A DNA stretch of 64,000 nucleotides from Isoptericola luteus. GTDB taxonomy: Bacteria; Actinomycetota; Actinomycetes; Actinomycetales; Cellulomonadaceae. The DNA lies in the NCBI RefSeq assembly GCF_020297055.1, contig NZ_JAIXCQ010000005.1, positions 1 through 64,000 on the forward strand, given 5' to 3'. The notes below the pieces were generated by a model. It searched no databases. It was not told the DNA's origin and saw only the letters and a list, made by a program, of their open reading frames with translations. This document shows, piece after piece, positions 39,240 through 47,501 of the stretch (the first letter of the stretch is position 1; each line of letters starts with the position of its first letter). The translations under genes were made by a program, and so were the position numbers.

Positions 39240-39259
39240 GACTACTCTCCGCAGTAGTC
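39240..39259. promoter_or_regulatory. Inverted repeat at the phosphatase promoter
   Basis: A perfect GACTACT-CTCCGC-AGTAGTC repeat lies 22 bases before the SixA-like start. TACTCT inside it fits a -10. It could be an operator or a second hairpin of the fabI terminator. Confidence 0.4.
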
Positions 39260-39281
39260 ACGGAACGGGTGGACGGGGAGC

Positions 39282-39833
39282 ATGAGAGCCGATTCGCACG
39301 CCGAGGGGACAGCGCCGGTGCGGCGCCTGGTCCTCCTGCGGCACGCCAAGGCCGAGCCGGGGCGCGGCGTCGTCACGGACGACCAGCGTCCGCTCGCGCT
39401 GACGGGCCGCAAGCAGGCCTCCCGGGTGGGCATGGCGTTGACGGCGGCGAGGCTCGTGCCCGATCTGGCCCTCGTCTCCTCCGCCCTGCGGACCCGCCAG
39501 ACCTGGGACCTCGCCTCCGCGCACCTCGACGGTGCCGCGGACGTGGTGCTGCAGGTCCGCGACGAGCTGTACGAGTCGAGCGTGAAGGACGTGGTCGCGC
39601 TGCTGCGCGACGTGCCCGACCACGTCCGGACCGTCCTCGTCGTCGGCCACGAGCCGACGATGGCGGCCACGGCCGCCCACCTCGCGGGGGAGGGGTCCGA
39701 CGACGCGGCGCTCGCGCAGGTGCGCGTCGGGGTCCCGACCGCGACCTACTCCGTGCTCGAGTCCGCCGACCTGCCCTGGTCGGGCTGGGGCAGGTCGGCG
39801 GTCCGGCTGGTCCACGTCGGCCGGCCCTCCTGA
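39282..39833 (+). CDS. SixA-like histidine phosphatase
   Basis: A 183-aa enzyme of the histidine phosphatase superfamily. The nucleophile His is in LVLLRHAKAEPG, LVSSALRTRQT holds the binding Arg, and VLVVGHEPTM the second His. Compact size and the RHAK motif place it near SixA, which dephosphorylates protein phosphohistidine, but the substrate is not known here. ATG at 39282 follows GGGGAGC. It is convergent with serB. Confidence 0.9.
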   Translation: MRADSHAEGTAPVRRLVLLRHAKAEPGRGVVTDDQRPLALTGRKQASRVGMALTAARLVPDLALVSSALRTRQTWDLASAHLDGAADVVLQVRDELYESSVKDVVALLRDVPDHVRTVLVVGHEPTMAATAAHLAGEGSDDAALAQVRVGVPTATYSVLESADLPWSGWGRSAVRLVHVGRPS

Positions 39834-39854
39834 CCGGAGGGCCGCTGGGGCGCC

Positions 39855-40541
39855 CTAGGTCCCGGCGACGGCGTCGACCCCGTCGATGACGTCGAGGACC
39901 GCGTCCAGCCGGGGGCCGTCGACGCTGAACGGCGACTGGGCGCGCACCACCGGCTTGGCGGCGAACGCGATCCCGATGCCGGCGGCGCCGATCATGTCGA
40001 GGTCGTTCGCGCCGTCGCCCACCGCGACGGTGTCGGTCATGGCGATCCCGCACTCGGCGGCCCAGCGCCGCAGGGTCGCGGCCTTGTCCGCGCGGTCGAT
40101 CACGGGACCGACGGTGCGGCCGGTCAGCACGCCGTCCGAGACCTCGAGGCGGTTGGCGCGCCACAGGCGGATGCCGAGCGACTCCGCGAGCGGCTCGAGG
40201 ATCTCCGCGAACCCCCCGGAGACGAGGCCGAACTCCCAGCCGCGCCGCCGCGTCTCGGCGACGAGCTCGCGGGCGCCGGGGGTCAGCTCGACGGCGTCAC
40301 GCACCGCGTCAAGGGCCTCCGTCCGGACACCGGCCAGCGTGGCGACGCGCTCGCGCAGGGAGCCGGCGAAGTCCAGCTCGCCGCGCATCGCGCGCTCCGT
40401 GACGGCGGCCACCTGGGCGCGCGTGCCCGCGTGGTCGGCGATGAGCTCGATGACCTCGGCGGTGATGAACGTGGAGTCGACGTCGGTGACGACGAGCCTG
40501 CGGGGGAGGACGTGCGAGTGCGCGGACTGCTGATCAGGCAA
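39855..40541 (-). CDS. serB: Phosphoserine phosphatase SerB, single-domain
   Basis: A 228-aa HAD phosphatase for the last step of serine synthesis. Motif I is [21 protein letters not shown] the second, Lys in [11 protein letters not shown] the third, and [25 protein letters not shown] the fourth. The ACT domains of longer actinobacterial SerB are absent. TTG at 40541 is chosen as it follows GAAGGG with 8-base spacing; an ATG at 40595 would lie deeper in glgC. The gene overlaps the glgC end by 8 bases. Confidence 0.9.
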   Translation of the reverse strand: MPDQQSAHSHVLPRRLVVTDVDSTFITAEVIELIADHAGTRAQVAAVTERAMRGELDFAGSLRERVATLAGVRTEALDAVRDAVELTPGARELVAETRRRGWEFGLVSGGFAEILEPLAESLGIRLWRANRLEVSDGVLTGRTVGPVIDRADKAATLRRWAAECGIAMTDTVAVGDGANDLDMIGAAGIGIAFAAKPVVRAQSPFSVDGPRLDAVLDVIDGVDAVAGT

Positions 40542-41778
40542 GGACGGTGCCCTTCGGGACGACGGTGATCCCCGACGCCGTGACGGTGAACCCACGGGCC
40601 CGGTCCTCGTCGTGGTCGACGCCGATCCGGACCCGCTCGCCCACCACCACGTTCTTGTCGAGGATGGAGCGGTGGACCTGGGCGTGCCTGTGAACCTGGA
40701 CGTGGTCCATCAGGACGGAGTCCGTGACGGTTGCCCAGGAGTGCAGGTACGTGCCCGGGGACAGGATGGACCCTGCGACCGTCGCCCCGGAGATGAGGAC
40801 ACCAGGCGAGACGATCGAGTCGGCGGCGTGGCCGAGGCGGCCGGCCCCGGCGTGCACGAACTTGGCGGGCGGCAGGCCGGTGTAGCCCGTGAAGAGCGGC
40901 CAGTCCGAGTTGTAGAGGTTGAACACGGGCTGGACGGTGATGAGGTCCTGGTTCGCGTCGAAGTAGGCGTCGATCGTGCCGACGTCGCGCCAGTAGTCCC
41001 GGTCGCGGTCGGTCGAGCCGGGCACGTCGTTGCGGATGAAGTCGTAGACGGCGGCGGTGCCCTCGGCGACGAACGCGGGCACGATGTCGCCCCCCATGTC
41101 GTGCCGCGAGTCCGGGTCCGCCGAGTCCTTGGTGACCGCCTCGACGAGCGCGTCCGCGTCGAAGACGTAGTTGCCCATCGAGGCGAGCACCTCGGTGGGG
41201 GAGTCCGGCAGCCCGACCGGGGCGACGGGCTTCTCGAGGAAGTCGCGGATCCGGGTGGGGTCGTCCGGGTCGACGTCGATGACGCCGAACTGGTCGGCCA
41301 TGGCGATCGGCTGCCGGATGGCCGCGACAGTGGCCCGTGCGCCCGAGGAGACGTGGGCCTCGACCATCTGCGAGAAGTCCATGCGGTAGACATGGTCGGC
41401 GCCCACCACCACGACGATGTCGGGCCGCTCGTCGGAGATGATGTTGAGGCACTGGTAGATCGCGTCCGCGCTGCCGAGGTACCAGTGCTTGCCGACGCGC
41501 TGCTGCGCCGGCACGGACGAGACGTAGTTGCCCAGCAGCGGGGACATCCGCCAGGTCTTGGAGATGTGCCGGTCCAGCGAGTGCGACTTGTACTGCGTCA
41601 GCACGATCACCTGGAGGTAGCGCGAGTTGATGATGTTCGACAGCGCGAAGTCCACGAGGCGGTAGATCCCGCCGAACGGGACGGCCGGTTTGGCCCGTTG
41701 GGCAGTGAGCGGCATGAGCCGCTTCCCCTCGCCGCCGGCGAGGACGATCGCGAGCACGCGGGGGTGGGTCGACGCCAT
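40534..41778 (-). CDS. glgC: Glucose-1-phosphate adenylyltransferase
   Basis: A 414-aa ADP-glucose pyrophosphorylase. The nucleotide loop is [25 protein letters not shown]-like region GSADAIYQ, sugar site FLEKPVAP, and the C-terminal half is a left-handed beta-helix for allosteric control. It provides ADP-glucose for glycogen or maltose-1-phosphate. ATG at 41778 is backed by a -10 seven bases upstream. glgA is divergent across 91 bases, as in mycobacteria. Confidence 0.96.
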   Translation of the reverse strand: MASTHPRVLAIVLAGGEGKRLMPLTAQRAKPAVPFGGIYRLVDFALSNIINSRYLQVIVLTQYKSHSLDRHISKTWRMSPLLGNYVSSVPAQQRVGKHWYLGSADAIYQCLNIISDERPDIVVVVGADHVYRMDFSQMVEAHVSSGARATVAAIRQPIAMADQFGVIDVDPDDPTRIRDFLEKPVAPVGLPDSPTEVLASMGNYVFDADALVEAVTKDSADPDSRHDMGGDIVPAFVAEGTAAVYDFIRNDVPGSTDRDRDYWRDVGTIDAYFDANQDLITVQPVFNLYNSDWPLFTGYTGLPPAKFVHAGAGRLGHAADSIVSPGVLISGATVAGSILSPGTYLHSWATVTDSVLMDHVQVHRHAQVHRSILDKNVVVGERVRIGVDHDEDRARGFTVTASGITVVPKGTVLA

Positions 41779-41785
41779 GGACCCG

Positions 41786-41791
41786 ACCCTA
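41786..41791 (-). promoter_or_regulatory. -10 element of glgC, leaderless geometry
   Basis: TAGGGT on the minus strand, 7 bases before the glgC ATG. The divergent glgA -10 lies 66 bases away, so one regulator could control both. Confidence 0.55.
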
Positions 41792-41856
41792 GGACCTTCG
41801 AGCCCCTGGCGCCGCGCGACCGCCCGGTGCGGCGGCGGTCGGGCACCGGATCACGT

Positions 41857-41862
41857 TAGGTT
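41857..41862 (+). promoter_or_regulatory. -10 element of glgA, leaderless geometry
   Basis: TAGGTT is 7 bases before the glgA GTG at 41870, and no ribosome site is present between them. Confidence 0.55.
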
Positions 41863-41869
41863 GGCGTGC

Positions 41870-43126
41870 GTGAGCACCGCCTCGACACCTGCGCCGCCCT
41901 CCGTGCGGATCGACCTGCTGACCCGGGAGTACCCGCCGCACGTGTACGGGGGCGCCGGCGTGCACGTCGCCGAGCTGTCCGCAGCGCTGCGCGGACAGGC
42001 GGACGTGCGGGTCCGGTGCTTCGACGGCCCGCGCCCCGACGGCGGCCCCGGGGTGACGGGGTACGGCGTGCCCGCCGAGCTCGCGGGGGCGAACCCCTCG
42101 CTGGGCACGCTGGGCGTCGACCTCCAGATGGCGGCGGACGTGGCCGGGGCCGACGTCGTCCACTCGCACACCTGGTACGCGAACCTGGCCGGGCACCTGG
42201 CGTCCCTGCTGCACGGCGTCCCGCACGTCGTGACGGCCCACTCGCTGGAGCCGCTGCGGCCGTGGAAGGCCGAGCAGCTCGGCGGCGGGTACGCGGTGTC
42301 GTCGTGGGCCGAGCGCACGGCCTACCTGTCCGCCGCGGCGGTCGTCGCGGTGTCGGCGGGCATGCGTGCCGACATCCTGCGCGTGTACCCCGAGCTGGAC
42401 CCCGAGCGCGTGCGCGTGGTGCACAACGGCATCGACCTCGCGGGGTGGCAGCGGCCGCCGGCGGGCGACGAGGCCGCCGACCGCACGGTGCGCGCGCTCG
42501 GCATCGACCCGGAGGCGCCCGCGGTGGTGTTCGTCGGCCGGATCACCCGGCAGAAGGGGCTGCCGTACCTGCTGCGCGCGGCGGCGCTCCTGCCGCGCGA
42601 GGTGCAGGTGGTGCTCTGCGCCGGCGCGCCGGACACGCCCGAGATCATGGCGGAGGTCCGCGGCCTGGTCGACGAGCTGCGGCGGGCTCGCGGCGGGCCG
42701 CCCGGCGACGACGCCGGCGTGGTCTGGATCGAGCAGATGCTCCCGCGCCCCGACCTGGTGGCGGTGCTCGCCGCGAGCACCGTCTTCGTGTGCCCGTCGG
42801 TCTACGAGCCGCTGGGCATCGTCAACCTCGAGGCGATGGCGGTGGGCCTGCCCGTCGTCGGCACCGCCACCGGCGGCATCCCGGAGGTGGTCGACGACGG
42901 CGTGACCGGTGCGCTCGTGCCGATCGAGCAGTCCGACGACGGCACCGGGACGCCGCTCGACCCCGACCGGTTCGTGGCCGACCTGATGGGCGCGCTCACC
43001 AGGGTGCTCGAGGACCCGGCCCGAGCCCGGGCGATGGGAGCGGCGGGCCGCCGTCGCGCGGAGGAGCACTTCGCCTGGTCGACGATCGCGCAGCGGACGA
43101 TGGAGGTCTACCGCAGCGTGCTGTAG
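41870..43126 (+). CDS. glgA: Glycogen synthase / maltose-1-phosphate synthase (GlgA/GlgM)
   Basis: A 418-aa GT4-type GT-B glycosyltransferase. The N-terminal acceptor side has LLTREYPPHVYGGAGVHVAEL and the C-terminal donor site VFVGRITRQKGLPYLL and CPSVYEPLGIVNLEAMAVGLPVV with the ExxxxxxxE pair. In mycobacteria the equivalent divergent gene (Rv1212c) makes maltose-1-phosphate for the GlgE route, so GlgM is a real alternative name. GTG at 41870 is supported by the leaderless -10. Its last 19 bases overlap the next, convergent gene. Confidence 0.92.
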   Translation: MSTASTPAPPSVRIDLLTREYPPHVYGGAGVHVAELSAALRGQADVRVRCFDGPRPDGGPGVTGYGVPAELAGANPSLGTLGVDLQMAADVAGADVVHSHTWYANLAGHLASLLHGVPHVVTAHSLEPLRPWKAEQLGGGYAVSSWAERTAYLSAAAVVAVSAGMRADILRVYPELDPERVRVVHNGIDLAGWQRPPAGDEAADRTVRALGIDPEAPAVVFVGRITRQKGLPYLLRAAALLPREVQVVLCAGAPDTPEIMAEVRGLVDELRRARGGPPGDDAGVVWIEQMLPRPDLVAVLAASTVFVCPSVYEPLGIVNLEAMAVGLPVVGTATGGIPEVVDDGVTGALVPIEQSDDGTGTPLDPDRFVADLMGALTRVLEDPARARAMGAAGRRRAEEHFAWSTIAQRTMEVYRSVL

Positions 43127-43875
43127 GTGGCGGCCGACAGCGCGTGGCGCGCCGTGCGCTCCACCTCGCGCAGCGCCGTGGTGCGCTGGTCGGACTGCCA
43201 GAGGTTGACCGCGCCGCCCTCGTCGACGGTCGCGAGGTCGACGATCGCCAGGAGCCGGGTCGCGAGCTGCAGCACCCGGCCGCGGCGCCCGTCGAGGTCG
43301 GGCACGGGCCAGCCGGACGTGGTGCTGCGGCGCACGCGCTCGATCGCGTCCGCCGCGTCGTCGCGCCAGCGGGCGACGTCGAGGGAGTCCAGCGCGTCGG
43401 TGGCCACCACGAGGCTCGTGCGCAGGTCCCGCTCGGCGTCCGGGAGCGACCCGAGCGCTCCGGCGACGAGGGTGGTCCAGGCGGGCACCGGCCGGACCTC
43501 CCAGCGCACCAGGTGGCCCGGTTCCAGCGAGCTGCCGAAAGCGGTGACCTGCGGCACGGCGGCCCACGAGCCGTGCGGGGTCGTCACGACCACGCACTCG
43601 CCCGCCTCGGTGGCCTGGGGGTTCACGTCGGCGGGGACACCGGCGGGGTCGCCCGGCGCGGGCAGGAGCGCGCAGACCTCCCGGGGGCCGGTGCACCACG
43701 ACGTGACGAGGTCCTTGAGCCCGGCGTCGGCGCTGGTGCCGGGCAGCCCGGCGACGGTGTGCGGCTCGTCGTCGTCCTGGACGCTGCGGACGGCGACGCC
43801 CGGCGAGGTGCCGACCGCGCCGAGCCACAGCGCCAGCACGACGCTGCGCGGGAGGGCGTTCTGGTCGGTCTCCAC
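43108..43875 (-). CDS. Conserved protein of unknown function
   Basis: A 255-aa soluble-looking protein with no family I recognise. It begins ETDQNALPRSVVLALWLGAVG and has a Trp/Pro-rich middle (LVRWEVRPVPAWTTLVAGALG) and a helical C-terminus ending RHALSAATYSTLR. No membrane helix, signal peptide or catalytic motif is evident. GTG at 43875 is supported by TAGGGT 8 bases upstream. It is divergent from the ABC ATPase gene. Confidence 0.75.
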   Translation of the reverse strand: METDQNALPRSVVLALWLGAVGTSPGVAVRSVQDDDEPHTVAGLPGTSADAGLKDLVTSWCTGPREVCALLPAPGDPAGVPADVNPQATEAGECVVVTTPHGSWAAVPQVTAFGSSLEPGHLVRWEVRPVPAWTTLVAGALGSLPDAERDLRTSLVVATDALDSLDVARWRDDAADAIERVRRSTTSGWPVPDLDGRRGRVLQLATRLLAIVDLATVDEGGAVNLWQSDQRTTALREVERTARHALSAATYSTLR

Positions 43876-43883
43876 GGGCACCC

Positions 43884-43889
43884 ACCCTA
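43884..43889 (-). promoter_or_regulatory. -10 element of the unknown gene at 43875
   Basis: TAGGGT on the minus strand, 8 bases before the GTG. Leaderless geometry. Confidence 0.5.
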
Positions 43890-43970
43890 GACGGCGTGCG
43901 GAGGTGCGTGCAGGCAGGTCGCGCCGTCCGGGCGCCGGTGCGGGACGCCGGTGCGGGCGTCGCGCTCGGG

Positions 43971-43976
43971 TAGGGT
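43971..43976 (+). promoter_or_regulatory. -10 element of the ABC ATPase gene
   Basis: TAGGGT, 8 bases before the ATG at 43985, with no ribosome site between. Leaderless geometry. Confidence 0.5.
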
Positions 43977-43984
43977 CGGGCCTC

Positions 43985-44782
43985 ATGAGCGCGGTTCTCG
44001 ACCTGCAGGGCGTCACCGTCCGACGCGGCCCCAAGACCATTCTCGACGGCGTCGACTGGCAGGTGAACGAGGGCGAGCGCTGGGTGGTCCTGGGTCCTAA
44101 CGGCGCCGGCAAGACGACCCTCCTGCAGATCCTCGCCGGTCGGCTGCACCCGACGGCCGGGACGGCGGACCTGCTCGGTGAGCGGATCGGCCGGGTCGAC
44201 GTCTTCGAGCTGCGCCCCCGCATCGGCTTCTCGTCCGCGGCGCTCGCCGAGCGCATCCCTGGCCACGAGAAGGTGCGCGACGTCGTCCTGACCGCCGCCT
44301 ACGGCGTGACCGGCCGGTGGCAGGAGGAGTACGAGGCGTTCGACGACGAGCGGGCCGGTGACCTCCTCGCGGCGTTCGACGTGGCCGAGCTCGCCGACCG
44401 GCACTACGGCACGCTGTCGGAGGGGGAGCGCAAGCGCGTCCAGATCGCGAGGGCCCTCATGACGGACCCCGAGATCCTGCTGCTCGACGAGCCCGGTGCG
44501 GGGCTCGACCTGGCGGGCCGGGAGGAGCTCGTGGGGGCGCTGTCCGAGCTCGCCGGGGACGAGGCGTCCCCCGTGCTGGTGCTGGTCACGCACCACGTGG
44601 AGGAGATCCCGCCCGGGTTCACCCACCTGCTGCTGCTCGGCCAGGGCACCGTCCAGGCGGCCGGCCAGCTGGGCGAGACGCTCACGGCCGACAACCTCTC
44701 CGAGGCCTTCGGGATGCCGCTCATGGTGGCCCACGGGGGCGGCCGCTGGCTGGCGCGCGCCGCGCGGCCCGGCGGCCGCTGA
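43985..44782 (+). CDS. Stand-alone ABC ATPase (YlmA/ModF-like)
   Basis: A 265-aa single ATPase: Walker A GPNGAGKTTLLQIL, signature LSEGERKRVQIARAL, Walker B LLLDEPGAGLDLAG, switch His in LVLVTHHVEEIPPGF. No permease gene is adjacent, so its partner is encoded elsewhere or it acts alone. The HHVEEIPPGFTH ending is typical of the YlmA group, for which no function is established. The start at 43985 is supported by its -10. Confidence 0.9.
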   Translation: MSAVLDLQGVTVRRGPKTILDGVDWQVNEGERWVVLGPNGAGKTTLLQILAGRLHPTAGTADLLGERIGRVDVFELRPRIGFSSAALAERIPGHEKVRDVVLTAAYGVTGRWQEEYEAFDDERAGDLLAAFDVAELADRHYGTLSEGERKRVQIARALMTDPEILLLDEPGAGLDLAGREELVGALSELAGDEASPVLVLVTHHVEEIPPGFTHLLLLGQGTVQAAGQLGETLTADNLSEAFGMPLMVAHGGGRWLARAARPGGR

Positions 44783-44810
44783 GATCTTTCGGGGGCGTGC
44801 GATTGCTTGG

Positions 44811-44816
44811 TAAAGT
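44811..44816 (+). promoter_or_regulatory. Candidate -10 of the nfeD operon
   Basis: TAAAGT, close to TATAAT, in a locally A/T-richer stretch between the ABC gene and nfeD, about 60 bases before the nfeD ATG. Confidence 0.5.
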
Positions 44817-44877
44817 CTAAGCAAAACCCTGTGACCGGAGGACATGCTCCCCGGTGCGGGCTCTGGTGGAGGTGACC

Positions 44878-45348
44878 ATGGATTCGTGGCTGTGGTGGGT
44901 CGGCGCGGCGCTGGTGCTGGCCGTGATCGAGATGCTCTCCTTGGACCTCGTGTTCATCATGCTGGCGGGCGGTGCTCTCGGCGGCGCGGCCACGGCGGCC
45001 CTGGGTGGGCCCCTGTGGCTCCAGTTCGTCGTGGCGTGCCTCGTCGCCGCGCTGTTCGTCTTCACTCTGCGGCCCTGGCTGCTGCAGCACCTCCGCGCGC
45101 GCGGCCCGCTCGTGGAGACCAACGCCGCCGCGCACGTGGGCCGGCCCGCCGTGGTCATCGCGACCGTCACCGAGACCGGTGGCCGCGTGAAGCTCGCCGG
45201 CGAGGTCTGGAGCGCGCGGCTCGAGGACGACGGCGTCCCGAACAGCTCGGACGCCCTGCCCGAGGGCACCGAGGTGCGCGTGGTGCGGATCGACGGGGCG
45301 ACCGCCGTGGTCGTGCCCGTGGTGACGTCGCACGAGCATCCCGCCTGA
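44878..45348 (+). CDS. NfeD-like membrane protein
   Basis: A 156-aa short NfeD (type b): two to three hydrophobic helices in residues 1-75 (WLWWVGAALVLAVIEML, LVFIMLAGGALGGAATAAL) and an OB-fold at 90-150 with HVGRPAVVIATVTETGGRVKL and GTEVRVVRIDGATAVV. NfeD proteins pair with band-7 proteins, and such a gene follows. ATG at 44878 with GGAGG is preferred over 44854. Confidence 0.9.
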   Translation: MDSWLWWVGAALVLAVIEMLSLDLVFIMLAGGALGGAATAALGGPLWLQFVVACLVAALFVFTLRPWLLQHLRARGPLVETNAAAHVGRPAVVIATVTETGGRVKLAGEVWSARLEDDGVPNSSDALPEGTEVRVVRIDGATAVVVPVVTSHEHPA

Positions 45349-45403
45349 CCCCGGTGGCCGGGACCCCGGCCACCGGCTCTCGTCCTGACAAGAAAGGGAC
45401 ACC

Positions 45404-46597
45404 GTGTCCGAAGAAGTGACCGCCGGCTCTGTCGCCATCTGGATCTTGATCATCGCGCTCGTGATCTTCTTCATCGTCGCGCTCTTCAAGATGGTGCGGG
45501 TCGTGCCGCAGGCGACGGCCCAGATCATCGAGCGCCTCGGTAGGTACAACAAGACCTTCGAGCCCGGCCTGCACTGGCTCTTCCCGTTCATCGACCGGGT
45601 GCGCGCCGGCGTCGACCTGCGCGAGCAGGTGGTTTCGTTCGCCCCGCAGCCCGTGATCACGAGCGACAACCTCGTGGTCAGCATCGACACGGTGATCTAC
45701 TTCCAGGTCACCGAGCCCAAGTCGGCCGTCTACGAGATCGCGAACTACATCACCGGCATCGAGCAGCTCACGGTGACCACGCTGCGTAACGTGGTCGGTT
45801 CCATGGACCTGGAGCAGACGCTGACCAGCCGCGACCAGATCAACGGCCAGCTCCGCGGGGTGCTGGACGAGGCGACCGGCCGATGGGGCGTGCGCGTCAA
45901 CCGCGTCGAGCTCAAGTCGATCGACCCGCCGGCGAGCGTGCAGGGTGCCATGGAGCAGCAGATGCGCGCCGAGCGCGACCGCCGAGCGACGATCCTCACG
46001 GCCGAGGGCGTCAAGCAGTCGGCGATCCTCACGGCCGAGGGCGAGAAGCAGTCGCAGATCCTGCGCGCGGAGGGCACCGCCCAGTCGGCGATCCTCACGG
46101 CCGAGGGCGAGGCGCGCGCCATCCTCCAGGTCTTCGACGCCATCCACCAGGGCGACGCCGACCCGAAGCTGCTCGCGTACCAGTACCTGCAGATGCTGCC
46201 GCAGATCGCCAACGGCACGGCCTCGAAGCTGTGGGTCGTGCCCACGGAGTTCACCGCGGCTCTCGGGTCGATCGCGCAGGGCTTCGGCGGCACGCCCGGT
46301 ACCCCCGGGATCCCGGCGCCGCCCTCCGAGGGTGACGACGGCCCGACGCAGCGGCAGCGCCCGCTGTTCGGCGAGTCGGCGCTGACCGACCCGGGCGAGG
46401 CGCTCGCCGAGGCGCGCCGCCAGGCCGAGGCCGCGACGGCGGACGCGACCAGTGCGGGGACGCGCTCGGGCTCGCCGTTCGACCCGGGCGCCGAGCGTGG
46501 TCAGCGTCCGGTGGCCGAGCCGCCGCTCCCTCCGTCCACCCCCGGCGCGGCGCCCCGGCCGCTCGGGGTGGACCCGGAGGACCCGTCGCAGCCGTGA
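45404..46597 (+). CDS. SPFH/band-7 (stomatin-like) protein
   Basis: A 397-aa protein with an N-terminal helix (residues 6-30), the band-7 domain beginning VRVVPQATAQIIERLGRYNKT, and a long coiled coil of repeated units ILTAEGxKQS (about residues 200-240). The end is Pro/Ala-rich and disordered. Such proteins form large membrane rings and organise microdomains. Pairing with NfeD 55 bases upstream is the classical operon. GTG at 45404 follows AGAAAGGGAC. A strong terminator lies beyond. Confidence 0.93.
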   Translation: MSEEVTAGSVAIWILIIALVIFFIVALFKMVRVVPQATAQIIERLGRYNKTFEPGLHWLFPFIDRVRAGVDLREQVVSFAPQPVITSDNLVVSIDTVIYFQVTEPKSAVYEIANYITGIEQLTVTTLRNVVGSMDLEQTLTSRDQINGQLRGVLDEATGRWGVRVNRVELKSIDPPASVQGAMEQQMRAERDRRATILTAEGVKQSAILTAEGEKQSQILRAEGTAQSAILTAEGEARAILQVFDAIHQGDADPKLLAYQYLQMLPQIANGTASKLWVVPTEFTAALGSIAQGFGGTPGTPGIPAPPSEGDDGPTQRQRPLFGESALTDPGEALAEARRQAEAATADATSAGTRSGSPFDPGAERGQRPVAEPPLPPSTPGAAPRPLGVDPEDPSQP

Positions 46598-46662
46598 CCG
46601 GCTGAGCGGGCGCCGCGTCGGACGGCGGGAACACGCCGAGTCCGCCGAGCTACGTCAGGATC

Positions 46663-46698
46663 GAGAGGGCCGTCACCCCGAGGGGTGGCGGCCCTCTC
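46663..46698 (+). terminator. Terminator after the nfeD-band-7 operon
   Basis: A long stem, GAGAGGGCCGTCACCCC with GGGGTGGCGGCCCTCTC, with a 2-base gap and one mismatch region near the middle. It lies 65 bases after the stop, before the tetR promoter. Confidence 0.75.
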
Positions 46699-46729
46699 GC
46701 GCGCCGGGGAGCGGCGTGGCGGGCGCCAG

Positions 46730-46759
46730 TTGCGGAGTGAGCGCTCACTCATTTACGGT
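46730..46759 (+). promoter_or_regulatory. Promoter of the tetR-ABC operon with internal operator
   Basis: TTGCGG (46730-46735) and TACGGT (46754-46759) form a -35/-10 pair at 18-bp spacing. The -10 ends 7 bases before the GTG, so the mRNA is probably leaderless. The operator below fills the spacer. Confidence 0.6.
46735..46750. promoter_or_regulatory. Perfect 16-bp palindromic operator (TetR site)
   Basis: GAGTGAGCGCTCACTC is a perfect palindrome sitting between the -35 and -10 hexamers of the tetR gene. Placement indicates autorepression, relieved by a ligand that the exporter downstream may expel. Confidence 0.8.
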
Positions 46760-46766
46760 GGACGCC

Positions 46767-47501
46767 GTGACCCCCAGCCCGACCCCCGGCAGGCGCGCTG
46801 CACCTCTGTCGCCCGACGACCGGCGCAGCGCGATCGTCGAGGCGGTCCTGCCGCTCGTGGGCGAGCGTGGCATCGACGTCACGAGCCGCGAGCTCGCCGA
46901 CGCCGCGGGCGTGGCGGAAGGGACGATCTTCAGGGCGTTCGGCGACAAGCACACCCTGGTCGGTGCGGTCGCCGTCGAGGGCCTCCACCGCGCCTCCGGC
47001 CCCGACGCGACGCGGGCCGAGCTCGCGGCGATCGACCGGGGGCAGCCCCTGGAGGCCCGGCTGACCCAGGTCATCGAGCTCGGACGCCACCGGATGGCCG
47101 ACGTCGTGCGGTGGATGTCGGTGCTGCGCCTGCTGCACCACCGCGCCGGCGCACGCGACCAGGTGCCCGGCAAAGACGTCCAGGACTTCCGGGTGAGCCT
47201 CATGGAGCAGCGCGAGCTGCAGCGGCAGGCCACCATCGACGGGCTCGGCGCGGTGCTCGCGCCGGACGCCCACCGGCTACGGGTGCCGGTCGACGTCGCC
47301 GTCGCCATGCTGGAGGCGAGCATCGCCGGTACGCACGGCCGCGTCGACCACCTGGTTCCCGCCCCCGACGCCGCCGTCATCGCCGACGCCCTCGTGCACG
47401 GCATCGCGCGGACCGAGGAAAAAGAGCAGGACCGCCGTGCCGCGGTGCCGGAGAACCACCACCGAGCGACCCCCCGACCCACCCGACCCGAGGAATCCTG
47501 A
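46767..47501 (+). CDS. TetR family repressor
   Basis: A 244-aa regulator. The helix-turn-helix (about residues 20-65) reads RRSAIVEAVLPLVGERGIDVTS, then ELADAAGVAEGTIFRAFGDK. The ligand domain follows. The end is Arg/Pro/Thr-rich. GTG at 46767 is chosen by the 7-base gap to the -10; GTG 46758 overlaps the -10 itself. The stop shares a base with the ABC gene, so repressor and exporter are one operon. Confidence 0.93.
   Translation: MTPSPTPGRRAAPLSPDDRRSAIVEAVLPLVGERGIDVTSRELADAAGVAEGTIFRAFGDKHTLVGAVAVEGLHRASGPDATRAELAAIDRGQPLEARLTQVIELGRHRMADVVRWMSVLRLLHHRAGARDQVPGKDVQDFRVSLMEQRELQRQATIDGLGAVLAPDAHRLRVPVDVAVAMLEASIAGTHGRVDHLVPAPDAAVIADALVHGIARTEEKEQDRRAAVPENHHRATPRPTRPEES

Noticed and set aside
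39838-39856. Hairpin between the convergent phosphatase and serB genes
   Set aside because: Only a 5-bp stem AGGGC/GCCCT with a 9-base loop; too weak to call a terminator.
40542-40595. Longer SerB beginning at ATG 40595
   Set aside because: The extra 18 residues are a Ser/Arg/Pro run within glgC; TTG 40541 has a proper ribosome site.
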